DNA of 64,000 nucleotides. Source: Symbiodinium natans. Taxonomy: Eukaryota > Sar > Dinophyceae > Suessiales > Symbiodiniaceae. Under the pieces are notes generated by a model. That model was not told the origin of the DNA. It was given only the letters and a program-made list of their open reading frames with translations, and did no database searches. Position numbers and translations under genes: made by a program. Location: the NCBI GenBank assembly GCA_905221605.1, contig CAJNDS010001602.1:15001-79000 (forward strand). The letters run 5' to 3'. Position 1 is the first letter of the stretch, and each line of letters begins with the position of its first letter. Positions 30,446 to 42,400 of the stretch are shown piece by piece.

Positions 30446-31179
30446 CTGCGACAGCAAAGAGGCTACTGATTCAGAGCTGGAGCTTCAGGACTCAGGCAAA
30501 GATCGTGCGCTGGTATAGCATTGCATCTGTCGTGTATACGCCACATCCTCCCACCCGGCCTCGCCAGAGCCTTGCTGGAGACGGCATCGAGGTTCTTGAA
30601 GGGACCATCATTACATCCTGGTGACTAATTTGACCGCAGAAGGGCGAACAGCAAAAGGAAGCACTGAAATCACACGATGATAAGCTCAATGCCTGTGTAG
30701 GCTAAGACTATTTGCCGTCGGGCGTCCCATGATCGTCTGGAACGTTGGTGGGAACCTTAGCTCAGTGATCGAAAAGAGACTCTGCATCCCATGGTCGCTA
30801 CACTTACACCGTCAATTCTCGCAACATCCCAAGACCCTCAACCCTCAACCCCATCTAAACCCCCCAAGCTTGCCCAAACTCTCTACCCTTCGACGCGGCG
30901 CGGCGAAGCCAAGTGACAAATCTCGGAGTGGTGGACAAAAGGAGCTCAAGCCGTATTCGGCATATAATTAAGCCCTAAACCACACTGCGAGCCAGGGGCT
31001 TGAGGTTCAGCATTTCGGTGTAGGCTCCGCCCCGCTCCCCTCCGAATTCTCAAGCCACACGGAGCCTTGCACCGAACTCCTTTAGATTTAAGCCTTATCA
31101 ACCCAAACCCTGAACATAAATACCAGCTCGCCCACCCACAGCCCCAATAGACCTGCACCAACTATGAACATTACCCTGC

Positions 31180-31262
31180 CTGCATACTCAACTTGTGATT
31201 TGATCTTGCGGCCGAGGGGCTTGATCTCCTGTATGGGCAGTTCCCGTCCACTGGGGCGGTAC
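31180..31262 (-). CDS. Exon, unidentified gene
   Basis: 83 nt, YRPSGRELPIQEIKPLGRKI then KSQVEYA; GAG acceptor and a GC donor (GCAG|GCAGG). Confidence 0.6.
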
Positions 31263-31479
31263 CTCGGGTTTATAACCCTAAACCCAACCCTTTTTTGCTA
31301 AGAGGGCTTTTCTGTTGGGCCACATTGGGGCCTCGGCCCTCTCTTTTTAAGCCCGAATCCAGGCTTCGGATTTTTCTCGGATGCCTCGCATGTCCTCGCA
31401 TGACTCAAAGTTACAACCGAATGCTCCTTTGCTGCCACATCGCAACCTCGCGACTTAAACCTACATCACCTAAGGCCCC

Positions 31480-32000
31480 TGAGACATGGGCTCGAAGGTG
31501 TAGACCATGTCCGACTCCGCCTTCTGGGCGTTGTAGCCTGCAGCTGCAGGTGAATCAAGGAAGGCCACCTCGCCTCGAACAACTGGAACAAGCAAGTATC
31601 GAGGACATCCACTTCAATCTGCGATTGCCTCTTCAGATCACTTGCAGCTGCCTATAGCTGCCTCAAGAGGGTTTTTTAAGACTACAGGCTTGGCCCGTGA
31701 GCGACTACATGGTCTTCATCCGCCACTACATCCGAGCCCAGGGTCTTTTTGAGACTGCATTCGGGTTGGGGGGCTTACCTGCTCAGGACTTGGTGTTTTT
31801 GTCGTTTTTTTTCTTGTTTCTGGGGTTTGACACAGCAGGAGGACCTGCACATCGCCAACTTTAACACCCCCAATCACTTCCTTTCAGCGCACCTTGACCA
31901 TCGCCCGGACGCTTCCTCGGGAATGGCTCACATAGGAACAAACTGATCTCGCCCAGGCTTCGGTGTTGTCAACTGGAGCCAACAGAGAATATTGCCCGAG
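31480..32000. other. Stretch with competing exon readings on both strands
   Basis: On the minus strand GYNAQKAESDMVYTFEPMSQ (about 31490-31545) and IEVDVLDTCLFQLFEA (about 31580-31630) look coding. On the plus strand VSDYMVFIRHYIR (about 31692-31730) and, after a good pyrimidine-rich acceptor, QEDLHIANFNTPNHFLSAHL (from 31830) look coding. I cannot decide which transcripts are real. Confidence 0.3.
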
Positions 32001-32578
32001 ATCTTGCGTTGCAGTTCCTACAAAGCACCAGAACTAAGACTGGAACATCTCAGAAATTTTAAACCTGCGATCAAAACTCTGCTTCGAATCTGGACGTGCT
32101 CGGCGGTAAAAGCTCAGTCTTGACTCAACAAGGCCTATATGTAGCTCTTGTTAATGAGGGTTTTTTCGTCATACGCCTCGAGTCCTAAGACCTTTGGTGG
32201 TTACATTGTTGTCTCCAGCCCAAGCTGAGAATCAAGTACTGTTGGTCCAAGAAGCTTCTTGTCTCGCCGGTCGCCGTATGCCCGGCCGTAACGATGGAGC
32301 CTTGGTGGGAAACAGGATAAGAGCTTTTCACTCTAGGATTGTTAAGGAACCTTGCCATTGAGATTGACCAAGGGCTTAGCAGTTTAAAGGCGCAACGCAA
32401 GAGCTGAAACGTACATCAGGGGAGGCCTACATCAGGGAACGCTACCTAGATCCAAAGAGTGATAAAACGGCCATGGCTTCATGCCTGGAAATTGTTTTGG
32501 CTTCTGTCGGACTTGGATCCTGCATCTTCCGCGGCCAATAGGCCAATGTGATCGCTTAGGGATCTCACACTTCCCCAC

Positions 32579-32638
32579 CTCCGACCTCCTTCGGAGCAAA
32601 ACTTCTCCATCCTCGACTCCTACTGGATGTTCGATGGT
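32579..32638 (-). CDS. Exon, unidentified gene
   Basis: 60 nt, TIEHPVGVEDGEVLLRRRSE, AAG acceptor and GAG|GTGGGG donor, phase 0 at both ends. May belong to the methyltransferase gene upstream or to the next gene. Confidence 0.5.
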
Positions 32639-33428
32639 CTTGCAGGTACCAGTCCTTCTGCTTAGACATCTCCCGAAGTCCCAAACCTGCTCGGGCACCA
32701 CCGTCATAGCCTACCCGCCTGTCTCCCATGTCTCAAGGCAAACCTCTTGCTGCTTTGCTAGTCCTAGAGTTCAGGGTTGGAGTTTTGCCTGTAGGGTTCA
32801 GGCTGCTTAAGGGTGTGACGGATTAAACCGTTTTGGTCTAGGGTTCGTCCCTTCAACACGCCTCCAAACAAGCAGATTGTGCAGACGTAGCAACGACCAC
32901 TCCAGGAATGGCAGTGTCTCCACATGCCTCAGAAACCCAGCCCCTTAAAATACGCAATCCTAGGACTCGTCTGTGGGCTTGTGCGAGAAGGGCCAACAGA
33001 CATTAACTCAGACCCCCGGGTCTACAGGGCGCAGCCCGCGTTGCCGATATTTGGAGGCCGTTAACCTGTAAAGCCTAAGCCCTCAAAAAACACTGCTGGA
33101 TTTGGGATCGTCGGGATTTGAGTTCCGAGTTTCATTGGTGCCTTGCAGGTAGTCAGGGTCTGCAAGGCTTCAGGGCTTCCCAACATATCCTGATCACCCT
33201 GTCCTCACGAACCTGAAGCCCTCAAAGCACTGCATTCAGTATCCAGTACATCGGAGTCGCTGGAATTCGTTCTGCTCCGCCGATCCTTAACTTGGGATCT
33301 TTGGGCAGTGGGATAAAAGGCAGACTCTCCATGGCATGGCGGCAGCGGGGGTTGTCTAAAACTGCTGGACAGGAAGCTTAGGAACCTCTCCCATAAACTT
33401 ACAGCCACTTTCGTCAGACAGGCAAGGC

Positions 33429-36400
33429 TCCGAGGATGTACGAGTATCGCACACCCACGGCTCCCATGTTTGATGCGATCTTCACGAGCCCTCCCGGCTT
33501 CACAAAGTAGCGCAGGTTGCGAAAGAACCTGCGCCGGGGGGGGGGGGGGGGGCAGATGGACAAGAAGCAACCTCGGCCTGCTATTTGGGCTGCACTTCGC
33601 TAAAGTTCCTGTGAATAGCGCAAAGGGACTAACTTTGAACCGTTAATCTTTGCTTGCGCGCTCTTGGTCAGGCTATTGGACGAAGCGAAGCGGCAATCGA
33701 CCTAAATCCCAAACTCCTTGACGACCCCATCCTCAACCCCCTAAGTCAAGCCGCAATCGCATAAGGTTCTCATGGCGCCAATTGACGATGGGATGGCTAT
33801 CCTGGCTGCAAAGGCAGGGTGATCGAGTCTGGTCATGTAAAGCGAGCAGGGTCTAAGTGTAGTGCAATATTTGTTCAGCTCTAGGGATTCGAGGGTACAA
33901 TCTACACGCACAACCGCCCAAGATATCTTCAACACATTGCTGGGCACGAATGAACAAATGAACTTGCGAGCTTCAATCAGCTCTGAAACCCGAAGCCACG
34001 AACCAGCAGCCAGAGTCCAAAGCTGAAGAATCACAGAAAGATCTTTCCTCCAGAACCTTTGCAAAAGCTTGTAGGACTTGGAGAACTTTCCTTTTCAGAC
34101 TCGAACTTAAACCCTGTAAAGCCCTGGACCCTAAACCCTAAACCCGAACTCGAAACCCCAAACTAAACCATCAAAGGGCAGCCGTGGCTCGTAGAATCCG
34201 GTGACGTGGCCCTGCCCTGGCTGCAGGTCCACCTGCGCTAACAAGCACTTGAGCCAACAGGGTTCAAAGGCTTCATGGGGTTCATAGGGTTCAAAAGGGT
34301 TCAGACAGAGGGTTCAGAGGGTTCATAGAGTTCGGGTTTAGGGTTACAGGTGCTCGGGGTGAGGGTTTTGTAGACATGTGCCTTGAGTCTGCGGAACCCG
34401 CGCAATCCGTGAGAGCACCTATAACAGCCAAAGCGCCCCGAAACCCTCAAGGCCTGTTTTCAACAGCACCTAGTCAGAAACCGGAACCTTGAGGCCCCCT
34501 GAGCAGCAAAAAAAGTGACGAAACGTGGGAAACATATGTCTCACCACATTTTTTTGTTTGGAAACATATGTCCCCCCATACTTAGTTGTGGAAGGAAGCT
34601 CGCTCGACAACTCTCCTTAACCGTGGAAGAGCGGAGCGGTGACTATGGCAGATTCGGGGGGTTAGCGGCTTTCAGGTTGTTTCCGGGCTTGACGCTTTGG
34701 GAGTGGATTAAGTTGTCGGGGCCAAACTGAAGCCCTGACTGATGTACCAAGCCCTGGCCCTAAACCCTAAACTCCTAAAGCAAAGCCAGAGGAGGATCAT
34801 GTGCAGTGAGCACGCCCACGTTTTGTTGGACTTTCGTAAGTACTAGAGCATAGGCCACATAAACCCGAGGCCTGCACCAAACCCGGACAACCCCCCCCCC
34901 CCACCCGCCCCCCCTCCCCCGCTAAATTCTCAAATCAAACCCTCAAGTACCCTCAACCACTCTATCCGCCAGGAACCATAGGAGGGCTCCCGTTTTCAGG
35001 GTTCCATGCATTCCAGTGCTACTCTAGGGGGTTTTAAGGTCTGAAGTTCATCTTGTTGGGCTCAGGACCACACCCAGGCAGCACCGGCATGAGGGAAGTT
35101 GTAGTACACGGCCCCTCAGCACATGTTAAGGTGGTAGTGCCAGTTCAGGATCCCACACCCAGCTTCCGCCAAAAATCGGATCGCGTGCAATGCGCGTGAG
35201 GAGTGCAAGAAAGCGCTCGTCCCTTTCCAGCGCCTCCTTGGGCTGCCCCCCAAGAAGCAGACCCGAAATGCCCAAACCTTAAACCCTAACTAAACCCCTA
35301 AACCCCAAGCCACAGAGCGCTTAGATACACCTTAAGCGCAAGCATCCTGCACCGAAAAAAACAGACGTACCAGCAAGCAAGAAACATGGAGAGTGAAGGT
35401 CCAAAGAAAGTCTCCACGTGGATTGTAGGGGTCTTCGACTTTGGGAGTTCTTATAGTCGTTGACTTTGCCTGACATGGGCTTAAGGAAGTCATTGGCGGA
35501 GAGGCAAAAGCAAGGCCGAGAAACAACGAAACCCCTACATGCTTCCCCTCGAAATTGCAAAAATTAATTGCAGACCCAACGCTCATGCCTCAACCGAAAC
35601 CTTTAGAACCCCCCCAGGGCCCTGTTGGGGTCCCGACCGATGGACCCCTCCATGTTTTTGAAGCGCGGGTCGAGGGCTATGCGGGTGCAGTCGACCTCCC
35701 CCCCACGCCACACAGCTTTGCTTTGCTCTTCGGCTTGGGGTTTGGGAATCATGCAGGGGCTTGGGATCATGGAGGTTGGGACTTCAGGACAGGCATCCTT
35801 CGGCCAGAATGGAGCCACAGTAGTGGGCTTACATTACCAAAATTCCAATACAATTACTCGACGACGAAGACAAAAAACGCACAGGGCACGGTTTCAACCT
35901 CAGGCCAAGGAGATCCCTAACGCGCTGCTCTTTAGGTGCAGTAGCTCTAGGCTCTAAACATGAACGAGCACGAAGAAACTTACCCCTGAACAGGCAACCC
36001 CGACCTCGTGATAGACATCGGCGAGGTGGTCATCCAGCATCTTGATAGTATCGTCAATCCTCGGAAAACTTCCGTGGCAGCGCGTGACACAATCATGACG
36101 ATCGCTGCGGTAGTCCATGTTTGCTTCTTTTGGGTAGGATCTTCATGCCCATGATCATGCAAGTTCACCAGTCTCAGTCTCAATCCCTGCAGCCCAACAA
36201 AAACCTGTCTGCAACTGACACGACAGCTCATATTACCAAGCACAGAAATTTTCCATTCTATAATCCTACGTGTGTGTATAAACGGACCTTGCCTTGCAAA
36301 CATGGCGATCTTAGACAAGGAAGGGGTTTTGCACTTGCGCCAAATGCACTTGCGCCATGGGATCTAATGCCTCCATCTGTGAAACAAAACAAAAGAAAAG

Positions 36401-39400
36401 GTCTGCAAAGGGATGCCGCTCCTTTTCTGCTCGCCTGCGCTGCACTGAGCTGGCTCGCATCCCGCATCTGCCCAAGTGGCAGCCCCGACAAATGGTCTCC
36501 AGACAGGAAGAGCAGCAACAAGAGCGCTGGCTTCGTTGCTTCTGAAAACCAGGCGAGAGTATACACAAGCTCCGCCAGCTCTCACACCGCCACAGGCATG
36601 GACGCAGAGCTCAAGGCTTCAATGATCTTCATGGCCGCCTCCTCCCCTGTCTGAATGGCACCGTTCCTTAGGGCTGGGTGTTGGGGAAATTCGGTGTAAG
36701 TAGGGGTTTGGAGGCTCATTGCATGAGGCCAACGGTTTAGTTACGTTGGTAAAGATCCTTACAGGGTGTCGGGTTCTTCTGGGTTTATGCACCAGCCCTG
36801 CAAAGTTCCACACCCTCGTCATGCCATCATCCTGAAAAACTCTGGCGGCCTCCCCAATTCAGAAGAACACTCTGTGACTCCTAAACCCGACAACCCTGAA
36901 AAAAAAAACAAGCTGCAGGGGCTCATGTACCCAAGGCTGGCTAGGCTGTAGTCGCCACCGGCAATCCACAGTCCTGGTGGCCCCAACCGCCTGGTGCTCG
37001 GGTTTTGGGCGACCCGGCGCCGTTTTAGGGTCCAGTTTCGGGTTCGTGGGGGTTTTGTAGCTTCAGGGGTTTAAGGCTTCTGGCTTTGGAGTCGGGTGTG
37101 TGGCTCTGGCCTTCTTCCGGTTCCCTCTATAAACCCGAACGCTCTCGAGCACTTACTCTACAGCCTGGGCAGCCTGAAGGCCTCGACCCGGAATCACTCG
37201 CTCCAGATCCCCGGGATGGGCCTCTGTTCGTAGATGCGCCGCATCTGTGGCCAAAAGCTCTTCAGGACGCCCGGCGGGCAGAATATGTTGTAGCCGCCCC
37301 GGGCGAACCTGATCCGCACATCTGAACCCCTAAGGCCCTGAACTTAACGTGATAGGACCATGCGGCCCATGCGCGTGCATGCGTGGCGCATGAGAAGTTG
37401 CGAAGGCAGGAACCAATGTGTTTCTTTGGGTGGCAGAGTTGCAAGGGCCCCTATGCAAAGTGAGCCCAGCTTCGGGGCGAAGTCCAGAAGGCAAAGCCAG
37501 GGTCATAAGCCCACTAAGCCGCCACATCTGCTTAGGTGAAGAACATGCCCCTCCAAAGCCAGCATTTTCAGCTCCAGTACGCAAAGTATATGATTTGTGG
37601 GGAAAGGGTTTTGGGACGCCGAAAGGGAAACAAACGAGCAGTTCACTGCAACTTGATTTCTAGGTGTGGTCAGAAGCTGACTCCAATGGCGCCACGAACT
37701 AGGGCTCTACAGCCTCATGATAATCTACAAGTACGATGGCCCTTGACATCCTTTGAAAAATATTCCTGAACATGATCCTCTTAAATCCAATAAGGGTGAA
37801 CAGATGTCTCAAGGGCCTACCTAGTGATTCGACGGCTTACGTCACCGGGGAACTCGTCGTCTGCCCAGTTCTTCGACACGACCTCGACCATCTTCTGCTC
37901 AGGTGCTCCTGGCGACGTTGAAAGGCAGCCTTGAAGACACCCATTCTCACTCGGGGTTCAAACGCCTCCTCCGATGGAATGCCCCAAGGAAAGCTCGAAA
38001 AACTAAGGGCCCGAACGGAAGAGTTGTGGACGACGAATATGATTACAAGCACCTTCTGCTTTCAACAGATTTGCGATTTGCGCATCTAAAACAAACTTCC
38101 CTGCCTAGTGCTTCTGCCAGGATGTTCTGCATCGCTGACTCTCGCTCCGAATCTGTGAGTCGGAGGAATGCCTTGGGTCCATCTGTCGCCAAGGGTCCCA
38201 GGGCTTAGCGTGTAAAGTTTAAGGTTTCGGATGCTGAGGACTTGATCTTCCCTGGCCTAGATACACTCATCCACAATGAAGTCACGCCAGGCATGCAGAG
38301 TGCTGCCGGTCGGCTAATCAACAAAAACTGCATGACAGAATGGTAAAACCTTCAAACCTAAACTGTAAGCCCATATTCAGATGCAGGAACACGACCACCT
38401 CCACCTGCAACCCGCGCACTAAACCATAATATGGTAAGGACTCCGACGAACCCCGGCTGGACCCTCAACTGGTCGAGAAAAGGTGCTCGATTCTGCGCCC
38501 CCTCCGTGAAGCACGTGAGGACCTTTTTTCAACACCACAAGTCCCAAAGCAAATCAACCCGTACACCCCAAATCCCTACTTCAAAGAAAAGCACGCTTGA
38601 GGTTTGTAGGGTTTATGGAGCTTTATGGCATGTAGAGTGTAGTGTCTTGGGTTGTTGGGGTTTTTATGGTTTGGGTTTGTGGACCGGTCATATGCCTGAT
38701 GGTGCTTGCTATCTTGCTTGTGGCATTCCTGTCATGTTCCACCTGAAATGCTGCTAGTGCATCTGGCACCCCGAAATGTCCTGCAAACTCCAGCCAAAGC
38801 TCTATTCAACTCAAAATTTGGGACTCAGTGGAATGGGTTCAAGGAAATCGAAACCCTTGAGCGCTCAGGGTTTTGCGGGCGCATTCAGGGTATGATTTCG
38901 ATAGACCCTGTGTTGATTTGGATGTCACGACATCGTTTTGCAAGCTTTATAGTTGTTTAGCGGCCCTTGAGTGAGGCATGCTTGGGTCTCGGCCCCGCGG
39001 GCCCAGGAGTACGGAGAGTTGTCGAAGCCTCGGCCAAAAAGAGAACACAAAGAAGCCTGAAAACCCAAAAGTATATACGGGTCCAGCTTTAGGGGTTAGG
39101 CTAGACACAGCTCTTAGACCCCCAGCTTGAATTTCGAAATCCAAGAAAAACTCATGCAGACTCCGCAAAACCTCAACAACCCAGAAGCCCCCTAACCCGG
39201 AACCGATTCGGCGAACACACGCTCGAAGCCTGACGGCATCAGACTCTTTCAGGGAGTTTGACAACTGTTTCGGCCTCGCATTGTTGAGGCAGGAGGCATG
39301 AATGCACATAGTTGCTGGGCGCCGACGTGTTGAGAAAGATGATCTTTCCCAGGAATCCTCTGCAGAGTTGAAAACCAACTCGCAACACTCAACAACACCC

Positions 39401-42400
39401 CGCTAAACCCGAACCTGGTAAAGAGGAGGCAGGGTAAAGGATTAACCCAGCATCCGTGCTCGCGCCACCAAGGCTTCTCATAGACCATGGAGTACTTCAT
39501 GGTCGTACCGACGGGCAGTCGCCTTAATATCAGGCGCGAACCCTTCAAAGAAAAAGGAGCCTTTTTTGTGCAACGTGTAACGCCTAAACTCCCCCAAGCC
39601 TTTACATCCCGACATCCGACTTGCTGCAGTCAATTCAAAATTCACAAAAAAGAACCCTCAAACCCTAAAGAACTCAAAATCTGTGTCCGAATTGGGCGGC
39701 CCAGCTTCTGAAACAGCTGAGCGGTCGCCCCATCCAGGGGGGGTTGGAAGTCGATGGCAGTTATCAGGCTGGGGGTGAGGCCAGCCAAGACTACGTGTCG
39801 TGCCACCACCTGAGCTGTTCAGCTGCGGAAGGATTTAGGGTTTTGAGTTTTAAAGGCGTACACGGTTGATGATGATGTTTTGGATTTGGGCTACACTGCC
39901 CAGAAATTTGTAAAAATCCGCGAAGCAGTTAGGAGTCACCAGGGCTTAGCGTGTAGGCTGCCGGACGAGGGTTGGTGCAAAGCATAATCAACACACACAC
40001 ATAATTGTGCCTGTTTTGCTATGTGCCGAATGCACTATGGCCGGTACGAAGAAGTCCACACCCTGTAGTCTCTCAAAACATTCATCCGAGACGCAGCATG
40101 CCGCTTGAGGGCTGTCCCGACTATGCTAACCTTCTTCTCAATTACTAGAGCTGTTCCTGCCGGAGCACAATGCCCTTGGAGCTGATCACGTCGTACCGTG
40201 CGTCCTCCCGCTGCCGGATTGCCGTGACTTTCGCTCCCAGCTGCAGGTCCTGTCCTGTGTCGCAACAGTGTGCAAGCTGAACCCAACACCCCCCCCCATG
40301 TTGCTGAAAGTTCCAGACAAAAGAACTGTTTTTAAGGAAGTGCGATGCTGAACCTGAGAAAGGCAACACAACTCTCAGTTTCTTACATTACGCTTAGAAT
40401 TCCGCAAGGTCGAACTCGACCTGTCTAGTAATGGAATCGTGGAGCGTCTCGAGCATGAACCTTTCAAACCGATTTTCGCGATACACTTCATTTTCGCTTT
40501 AATGATTTCGAGGCCCATGAAAGCTTCTTCGGCCTGTAAATTGGTCTTGGAGTGCTTTCAGAGTGGTCTCGAAGAGTTTTGGCGGGGTCATCTTGGCGTG
40601 CTCTTACAGTGGTCTTGCGATGTCTATAGGGTAGTCCACCGTAACCTTAAGATTCAATCCTCTAAAGCCCGAAGCAGCTAAACTGCACGAGGATCCCAGC
40701 TGCGCAGCCATGCGCAGGGCGGGACCTTGCGAGCCGCCACGGACACGCCAGAAGTTCTCCTTCCGCATCTGGGGCTTCGGGGTGTGAACCCGATCCCAAC
40801 CGGCACCCTGACCTTTTTGAAAGCTGTGCCAGTTCAGAGTTGAGGATTTAGGGCTTCCGGTTGTTCGCAGGAGATTGCAACAGTATGGCATCACCCAACA
40901 CCAAAAAAAATCTACCAGGTTCTACCGCGCAAGCTTAAAAATTTCAACAGCCCCAAACCCCGATGCGAAAGTCCGAAGGAGCAGGACGGTCCTGCCCAGA
41001 TCCCTCCACTGAGTCCGAGCAGTTCAGCGACCAGATCACAACTCAGGGGCTCAGTGCTTTGGGCTTCAAAGCGTCTTGAGGCTTCCTCGTGCTTAATTAA
41101 TTCCCTGCCCCCCTAGTCATGGGGATGGGGATATTTCAGTCGGGCACACTGGGACTCTCTACAGGTCTTGTCTACGGAGGCATGGTTCTGGGAAGCATTA
41201 CGGACAGCCACTAGGAACATAGTGGAACCCCAGTTCTACAAACACACGATTATGATGAATTTTGCAACTTTCTGCATATTCTTTAAGCTACACGTCATGG
41301 AAAGGCATCTGTGATCAGTGCAACCAAGTCGCACAGGGCCGAAATTTGAGACAGGTCTTCCGCATCGTCAGCGTTGGCCCAGAGGATATTGTAGGCCATA
41401 GGAAAATTCTGTAAGCCCAGCACCATGTTCAAGTAGGCGTCGTAAGACAAGGAGTCCCAGCGCGATGCGTTCGGGTTGGAAAAGGGTGCGTCACACGGCG
41501 TGTTTCGTATCTGTCGTAGCGTCGGGCTCGCCCTAAACCCTAAACCCTAAACCCTGAACCCTGAACCCTGAACACGGAACCCGGAACCCTGAACCCTGAA
41601 CCCTAAACCCTGAACCCTGAACCATGAACCCTGAACCCTAAACCCTAAACCTTTGAGCCTTAAGCATGAGCCGATTGTCAAAACGCCTGGCCTCACGGGA
41701 CATCTCCGCCTGCGCTTTGTGCAGGACTTCCAGCTCCTGCACAACTCCCAACTCCCAACCGGCGGGTGTGTAATTATGTGGGTGCTACCCTACTTAGAGC
41801 AGAGACCCAAAACGGGGCCCTGTGTAGGGGCCGAAGCATGAACAACTCAAGCCTGAGCACTCTGCTAGCTGCTTCTGCCGACATTTGGGTTGGTCCAGGT
41901 GGGTTTAGGCTTCAGGGTTAATTGAGGGTTTCGGTGTTATTCTTGCCTCAGCAGTACCCTGCAAGCTGGCTGGTCGATTGCTGAAGTACCCCCATGAGCC
42001 TGTACGGGTGAAGTCTTTGGGGTGCCCTGTGAAAAGGAACCCAACCAAAAAAAACCAACAGGGAACACAAACCACCCCTTGTAGAGTTTAGTTTAGGGTT
42101 GAGAGCCCTATGGGCCACTAAGGGCCACTATGGGGCCTCTTATGCCCCTGAAACACGGATGCGTAACGCCCAGAGCGGCACGGAGAGCCTGCTTTGGAAG
42201 CAGACGTGTCGCTGCGGATGGCGACGGCACGCTTCGCCAGCCGTCTTCGGAGCGAACCTGACTGCTTGAGGGTTCAGACGACCCAAACTGCTGCAACGGC
42301 ACGAACCAATGAAGGCTTTAGACTCTTGTGGTGTTCTGTCTCTCCAAGCTTGTCTGACAGTTCTGCATTCATGGGTGATTCTCAGTCTGTGATCTCTAGT

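Noticed and set aside
36121-36654. 177-codon plus-strand ORF
   Set aside because: It is antisense to amine oxidase exon 36588-36650 and methyltransferase exon 35984-36123, both supported by phase and family motifs.
37903-38208. 101-codon plus-strand ORF
   Set aside because: It is antisense to amine oxidase exons 37841-37908 and 38105-38182.
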